From the NCBI GenBank assembly GCA_013368315.1, contig JAACJM010000188.1, forward strand, positions 103,348 to 167,347: DNA of 64,000 bases. The letters run 5' to 3'. This DNA is from Tetrapyrgos nigripes. Lineage: Eukaryota > Basidiomycota > Agaricomycetes > Agaricales > Campanellaceae. This document shows, piece by piece, positions 58,236 to 64,000 of this stretch. The notes below the pieces were generated by a model, which ran no database searches, was not told the DNA's origin, and saw nothing but the letters and a program-made list of their open reading frames with translations. The position numbers and the translations under genes were made by a program. The first letter of the stretch is position 1; each line of letters opens with the position of its first letter.

Positions 58236-60420
58236 TCACAGAAGGTGATGCGGGACAATGGGTGGGCGACTGAACACGTTGTAGAAAGACCGTACATAGT
58301 ATCTAGCAAGAATCAATTCAATGTTGGCCACAGTGCCCAAGAATCCTTCTTCTGTTATGCTTCCATTAGTGCTGGGGGTGGGGAAGGAGTGTCTGAGAAC
58401 GGCTGGTTGTTGCCCAGGCCAACCAGAGAGTGTGCGAAAGAAAGCTTGGATGTAGGGAAGACGGCTCTTGATGGACCTAGCCGTGAGTCCTTTATCCCAA
58501 TGCTCTGCCTCTGCTCGGAATGGTAAACCAGCCCAACAGACGTTAAGCTGCAACCGTCGATTACTTCGCTCTTCTTCGGTCAACTGAGAGAGCATATGCT
58601 GATCCAGAGCCAGGAATTCCATTCGGAATGATATCTCGTACAATTCCCAGAGGACCTCTCTAGCCATATCCACTGGTACAAGCTCTCCTGCCTCCACCTC
58701 TACCCCTCTCCACGACGCTACCGCGGATGGTAGATCAGCTACACGCAGTTGGATACCATGCCGGGAGTCATCAACATAGGCCTTCAAAAGTCGCTGTGCA
58801 GCTTCCAGTTGATTAGCAGTCTTGGTACCAGTCTGGAACGTGAGACCGCCTGAGAGCTCCAGTATCAGCCTCCACTCTGAATTGGAAAGTTTCAACGGCG
58901 TGGACCCAGAAGAAGAGAGACGGTAGAGGAATATCTCGCGGACCTTGATCCACGACCGTATGAGCCTAGACTTGGTGGAATCATCAGAGGAACCTATCAA
59001 AATTTCGGGATCTGGGACGAAATTCTTGAGCTTGGAAGGGGGAGGGTTAAGACCAAAAGCCTTCAGTTCAACCAGGGCAGTGGTCCATGCTGGTACCGCG
59101 GGCGGATTGAAAGCGTGCTCGATGGGAATAAACTTGTTGCGTTGGAGTGAGGAGCTGGGAGAGGGTTTAGATCTGGCATCTGAAGAAGATTAGTTAGAGC
59201 ATGACAAAATGAAAAAGTAAGACCGACTTACATGGTTTTTTTGATCCCTTTCTGTCCTTAGACTGTTCAGGAATGACTTCTCCAGATCCTAGTGCATCAA
59301 CCCAGGCCTCCTGCTGAGTCACCGGAGTCCTATTTGCCAGAGATGAGGACGACGAAGACGGCTCAAAAGTGCCGAGAAGCGAATACGAGAAGAGGGTGCG
59401 AGTGTAGTGCGACATAGCTAAGTAGCGTTCAGCCTTGCCTGGCAGTCCAGACCAGATGATGGGATGGGGAGGCACTGCATCGGAGACGTCGAAAAACTCA
59501 TCACTATCGCGGATCGGGATGAGACGGTTGGCGCTCTCGTCGATGGCCTTCGAGATCCGGTCAACGCGAACACCTGAAGTCTGTTCAATGTCTCGAACCA
59601 ACCATAAAGGTATGCCACAGTGGAAGAGTTTCGAGGCGATGGATAGATCATCTGTAAAGGCACCTGTGAGGGTTCTATCAACGGGGAACGGGTCCTCTCG
59701 TTGAACCCGAAGACTATAGACGGTGAGCCACTTCCACCGTGCGTAAAGCTCCAGGAAGCAACGTTGGAGACGGGCAAGACGGAGACAGCACTCTTCACGG
59801 CAAGCTGGGAGATCAAGCTGGTCCACTAGTTCCCTGAGCTGCAAGCGTCCATTGGAGATGTGGTAGTCCTGGGCAATTTGGCTAGTACTGCCTTTTAAGC
59901 CGGTCATGAGGGAATCGGAGAACGTTTGTAGACGAATAAGGAGGTCCCGCTTGAATGTACCAAGCCCGTCCCATGGTTTAATAGGGTCGTGTGATGCGAA
60001 GTCGTTCAGCGTAGGGCGGTACCACGCAAGAGCCAGCGGAGAATCGGGTAGAGTTGACGGAACCGGAATGACAGCAAGATGAGCGATGGAGTGATGAAAA
60101 GGCTGAGGGAAGCATAATGGATCGTCTTTGCCGAAGAAGAAGTCCTTCCTCATACGCGTTGAGCAGCAATCCGCCCACGGTGCGTAGACGATGTTCATGT
60201 TAGGAGTGGTAACCACTCTCCCAGACCCAGGGAGGACATAGCCAGCTATACCCTCATAATACCGGACGACTGTAAGATTTTAATACACATGTTGACTAGA
60301 AGTAGTATGTATATACACACCTTCACCTGACTTTCCTGGCTTGAGAATCGTCACAGGATCCTGATGTCGAGGTCCAGAATGGTCCACAAGATGATCACCA
60401 CGAGTGAGAGTCCTGTCCAT
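58236..60420 (-). CDS. Conserved-looking 693-aa protein of unknown function
   Basis: Three exons (minus): 60420-60321, 60269-59232, 59179-58236; introns of 51 and 52 nt, both phase 1; 2082 nt, 693 aa, intact. Begins MDRTLTRGDHLVDHSGPRHQ. Features: VVRYYEGIAGYVLPGSGRVV then NIVYAPWAD near residues 34-65; a Leu/Arg-rich helical region (ACREECCLRLARLQRCFLEL); FHCGIPLWLVRDIEQTSG; PPHPIIWSGLPGKAERYLAM; a Ser/Glu linker; and a C-terminal helical domain with EWRLILELSGGLTFQ and AAQRLLKAYVDDSRHG. From memory of mushroom genomes, such proteins recur as multicopy hypotheticals; that is recollection, not a search. No catalytic motif seen. Same strand as, and 0.5 kb downstream of, the SNF2-like gene. Confidence 0.75.
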
Positions 60421-60424
60421 AATG

Positions 60425-60905
60425 TGTTCACAGCGTGTGGTACGGGTGGGGTGTTGAAGGCGTTTGGAAAAGGTTCCAGGCGGATGGAGTAGTCGAGTTC
60501 GCACGTATCTTTAGCAAATCTGAACTTGCTGAAGACCACCAACAATACTGATATTGTTAGCTGCAGTATCCCTAAGGTCACTGCTTCGCGCAGGGGGAAA
60601 TGGAGAGAAAGGAGAAGTAGAGGAGGATAGGATAATGGGGGTAGAAAAGAAAGGAGCGTTAACTTTGCAAAGTACTTGGTAGCCAAACAAGCTGCAGCCA
60701 AACAGGTGACAACATCAACGAACACTCCCTCCCCTTGGCCCTTTCTGGCTCGTCTCTCTTCTCCCTTCATCCCAGGACTACATGAATGCTTGCTCGTCGG
60801 CGACGCTAGATTTGAGAGACAAAATATATTGAGAGGCGTAGTAATACTAAGTAATGAGTAAAAATACAACTTAGATGCTAGTAGTAGTTAGATACTAAAC
60901 TGTTA
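60425..60905. promoter_or_regulatory. Intergenic region upstream of the 693-aa gene
   Basis: About 0.48 kb between the SNF2-like stop and the 693-aa start, with purine-rich and pyrimidine-rich tracts. It should hold the promoter of the 693-aa gene. An open minus-strand frame across it (60869-60351) looks fortuitous because it conflicts with the intact downstream model. Confidence 0.35.
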
Positions 60906-60908
60906 AAT

Positions 60909-63900
60909 CTAAGATTTCTTCGCCGACTTTGAACTGTTACTCTTTGTGTTGATCCATCTCGTTAACGCATCTTCTCTGGGAGGCTCTGAGGAACGATCAA
61001 CAACGCTAGGCTGCCTATGAGCGGGAGGGCCTGTGCTCCTAGGTACTGGTCTCTCCTCGTCTAGGACGCTGGAGTTGGTCCTAGGAACACGTCTATGGGA
61101 ACTAGCAGCGGATGGAGGCTGGCTGTATGGTCTAGCAGGCGTAGGATGAGCATGAGAGGAGGATGCTGATGTCGATAGAAGGGATGAAGGTGCTTTTCCT
61201 TTCCTGTCAGAAGCCCGATGTCTGTCAGAGGGGACACTAGCCCTCCCGTCCCTCTGTTGGACTCCCCTTTGCTGAAGGGAACCTAGCATGGAAGAAGAGG
61301 TGTTTTTGACCGGGAGAGATGTGGACGCTGAAATGAGATCTTGGCGACGTTCCTGCGGTGTGGAGAACGTCATGTCCTTTCGGTTATGTGGATTTTTCTT
61401 CCTGGGAGGAGGAGGCAGAGGCGAAGGGGAAGGTGGTTCTTCTTCCGATGAAGGATATTGGTCCTGAGTGGATGGTCTGAAGGGGGAAGCGCCAGGATGA
61501 CTTCCCCTCAAAGACTCCAGTTGTTGACGGGCTGAGGGCTGCTGGTCATCGTCGGACGAAGGATAAGGCAAACCAAGAGCTGATGAGGTGAGATTAGAAG
61601 AAGACCTCGGGCGTCCCACACGCCCGTGCTGTTGGTCTAGAGATGTGGTCAATCATTGAAACCATAAATCAATGTAGTACTCTTACCCATCATAGACGAA
61701 GGTTTTGGCGCTGAATCAGAATCTTTTGGTTGATCTAAGCTTAAAAATGCCCAGGAAAAGAAGATGATTTCCTACCTCTTCCACCAAAAAGGTCTTCTGG
61801 TTCTGACTGGCTGTAACCATGATCGTCGGTGTCAGGGACAGCCCCCTCGGATAAACCTTCACTATCGGATGGAATTGTAGATCCAGTAGGCTGCAAGGTC
61901 ACTGGCCTGGGGTGGAAGGCTATGTGTTGTTAACATATGCCATAGTCGGCGGTTCAACGCAGACTTACCAGCTTCATCCATGGAAAGATCCTCTACAGAG
62001 CTATTACCAACTGGCAAAAGTAAGACCAGAAAATGCAATGTTAGTCAATTGAGGAAGATATATATACAGACGCTTACGGAGATTCCTTGACGACGTGAGC
62101 TGCTTCTCTTTCCGGCTGTCTTCCTTCTCACTGACGTCCATCACCTCAGGGAGATTCTTCGACGATGCTAGCCGCTCCTCTTTCCAGCCGTCTTCCTTCT
62201 CGCTGACGTCCATTGCCTGAACATTGCCACCTTGTATGTACGTGAATTGGAAGAACGTTCAGCAAATAAAGATGATCACTCACTGGACTGGCGCAATGCG
62301 GACTGGCCAGCATGCTTCTTCTTCGGTGGGGCGTCCGAGTCCGGCTCCTTGCCATCGGAACGGTCACTCCGGCCACCTTTAGAACTACCAGTTAGCTAGC
62401 TAGAAGGATGAAAAGAATGGTGTACTTACTAACGTCCATAGACGATGCAGAAGCCCGAGCCTTGACAGTACGACGGTTTCTCTTTTTGTTTACCCGTGTC
62501 TGATGAGCATCTTCTTCCGACCCATCTCGTACTTCTTCGAGCTCATACTCGGTACCATCTGCAAGAGTTTCCCCTTTGAGCAAAGCAAGAAGTTCTTAGA
62601 ACAGAGTTAGCCATAACGAAGATGAACTGGGGAATCAAAAGGAACACACCATGACCAAGATCTTTGTTAACAAACGCATCGAACATCTCCTCCTTTCTCG
62701 CAGCCATCGAGTTCATCAGAACGTCGGAAGAATCGTCGGCAAGGATGTGGATTGTTTTGACTACCTTCGTCTGAGGCTGACGATGTGCGCGTCCACGAAT
62801 CTGACGTTCATTTTGCCTGCTCCATGGTTGGTCCTGCATTTGAGACATGAGGATATCAATACTCCAAAGACGGGAAAGAGAGGTGATACTCACAAAATAT
62901 ATAATCACATCAGCAATAGAAAGGTTAAGTCCAGCAGATCCAACGCTGGAGAATATGAAAACCCTGATGTCGCCAGAAAGGATAAACTCTGCCACAATGA
63001 TATCTCTCTGCCGGAAAGACATGGAGCCGTCGATCCTTAAACTCTTGACGCCGTACAACAACAGGATCTATAAATATAAAATCAGCATGCTATGATGACG
63101 ATAATTAATAACTTAGCTGGTACATTCTGGAGAAGAGGGGCAACAGAAGGAAACTCCGCGTAAATTAAAATACGACGAGTCCTTGTAGGTTGGACACCGG
63201 GAAGGAGAGGGGGTAAGTCCGGGAAATTGGGCTTTTTCCCTTCAAACGTAACGTCCAGGACGTCATCACGCTGAAGGTAGTATGCAGCTACCTGGGCAGT
63301 CACAGTCATCTTGGTAGACTGAACCTTCTCCCACTCTTCAATACTTGTGAACACGGGAAGGGATCGTCGGGGTCTTCAGGCGCGAAGGTCAACGCGGAGC
63401 GATACTCCATGTAGAAGCTCTATACAGGACACATGAGAATGAGAAATACAAGCGGTGGAGACAATCCTACCTTCGTCACAAAAAACTCCCCCCTCATTAG
63501 CGGATACGACGCTGCCAGAGAGAATGAGTATGGAATTTAGCAAGAGATCAGATCGACAACGTACTTTGCCTTAGCCTCTTCAGCAAGCCTGTTGATTATC
63601 TTCTTCTCTCGATCTGTTAGCTCGACGTAACCCATAATGTCCTTGTGAGGAGGAAGATCCAGTAGGGTTTGGCCTAGATGGTTTTTGCTGTCTGTAGTAG
63701 TGCGGCGAAGGAGACATTTGCCGTAGTCTCGTTGAATCCGACGGACTGCTTTGACTAATACTCGACGAAGGATGGCACCGTCGTCGTCGAATTTCTTGGC
63801 CTTTCTGACGTCTGATGCATCGGTCTTCATTTCTTCAAGAGCAGCGTCGGAGAAGAAATGGGAGATTCCAACCAATCTCCCCCAGCGACGAGAGATCCTA

Positions 63901-64000
63901 ATCAGGGATCGTTCAGCGAAATCAAGAGGCCCAGAATGAAGCATACCTTGGTGGATGTGAGCAGAGGCGTTGCTGTAAGTGCCAATCTGATCCTGGCTTG
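60909..64000 (-). pseudogene. SNF2-family ATPase, 5' part outside the window, two apparent frameshifts
   Basis: The 3' part of a SNF2 helicase-like chromatin or DNA-remodelling ATPase. At 64000-63946 it shows motif III, LALTATPLLTSTK. It then continues DLSSLG/RLVGI, KCLLRRTTTDS and LDLPPHKDIMGYVELTDREK. The C-terminal RecA lobe has GVKSLRIDGSMSFRQRD, FIFSSVGSAGLNLSIADVII (motif V) and NERQIRGRAHRQPQTKVVKT (motif VI with the Arg finger). A long disordered tail in several short exons follows, including two copies of MDVSEKED and ending TRWINTKSNSSKSAKKS at 60909. Introns are about 50-60 nt (e.g. after VIIYF). Two one-base frame breaks: at a C5 run 63879-63883 (plus strand), and near 63360. Either the gene is dying or the sequence has indel errors. 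Confidence 0.75.

Noticed and set aside
60351..60869. 172-codon minus-strand frame upstream of the 693-aa gene
   Set aside because: Hydrophobic low-complexity translation of pyrimidine tracts. It overlaps exon 1 of the well-supported 693-aa model in another frame.

Overview
The window looks like a gene-poor, repeat-rich stretch of a filamentous basidiomycete (Agaricomycete-type) nuclear chromosome. Coding regions are split by short GT-AG introns, mostly 45-76 nt. Recognisable proteins are eukaryotic or fungal: HSP90, a SNF2 ATPase, a TET/JBP-like 2OG-Fe(II) dioxygenase and a retroelement Gag-protease. There are no operons or ribosome binding sites. All gene models were spliced by eye; where exon lengths sum to an open frame I say so.

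Layout. 1-12.2 kb: minisatellites, a 412-bp dispersed repeat in two direct copies, a 1.2-kb array of 56-bp hairpin units, and one PD-(D/E)XK nuclease-like gene. 12.3-13.8 kb: 3' end of a minus-strand LTR retroelement. 13.9-22.1 kb: two intact minus-strand genes (813 aa and 508 aa) bracketed by clusters of the palindrome TTGGTCGACCAA, possibly one mobile unit. 22.3-26 kb: a truncated Gag-protease ORF and tandem repeats. 27.3-29.6 kb: an HSP90 pseudogene and a decayed coiled-coil gene. 30.1-33.6 kb: a divergent pair, a TET/JBP-like gene and a 229-aa acidic-tailed protein. 34.4-36.3 kb: a coiled-coil gene and repeats.

36.3-51.3 kb is a 15-kb satellite domain built from about 72 near-identical 149-bp monomers in three blocks. 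The blocks are separated by two segments of decayed monomers, each enclosing an array of perfect 24-bp GGTACC-centred palindromes. In the decayed monomers nearly every CpG of the core monomer is TpG or CpA, the signature of 5-methylcytosine deamination. A related 50-bp GGTACC array (52.0-52.45 kb) and a T-rich array follow. 53.4-54.4 kb holds an intact ParB/sulfiredoxin-like gene truncated by a repeat. 54.4-58.1 kb is repeats. 58.2-64 kb (minus strand) holds an intact 693-aa conserved-looking protein and a SNF2-family ATPase that runs off the window and carries two apparent frameshifts.

Together this is an accessory, heterochromatin-like region. The striking themes are palindrome-seeded tandem repeats (cores GCGTC/GACGC, GGTCGACC, GGTACC), a satellite with two CpG histories, and several DNA- or chromatin-type proteins (TET/JBP-like, ParB-like, PD-(D/E)XK-like, SNF2) scattered among the repeats.
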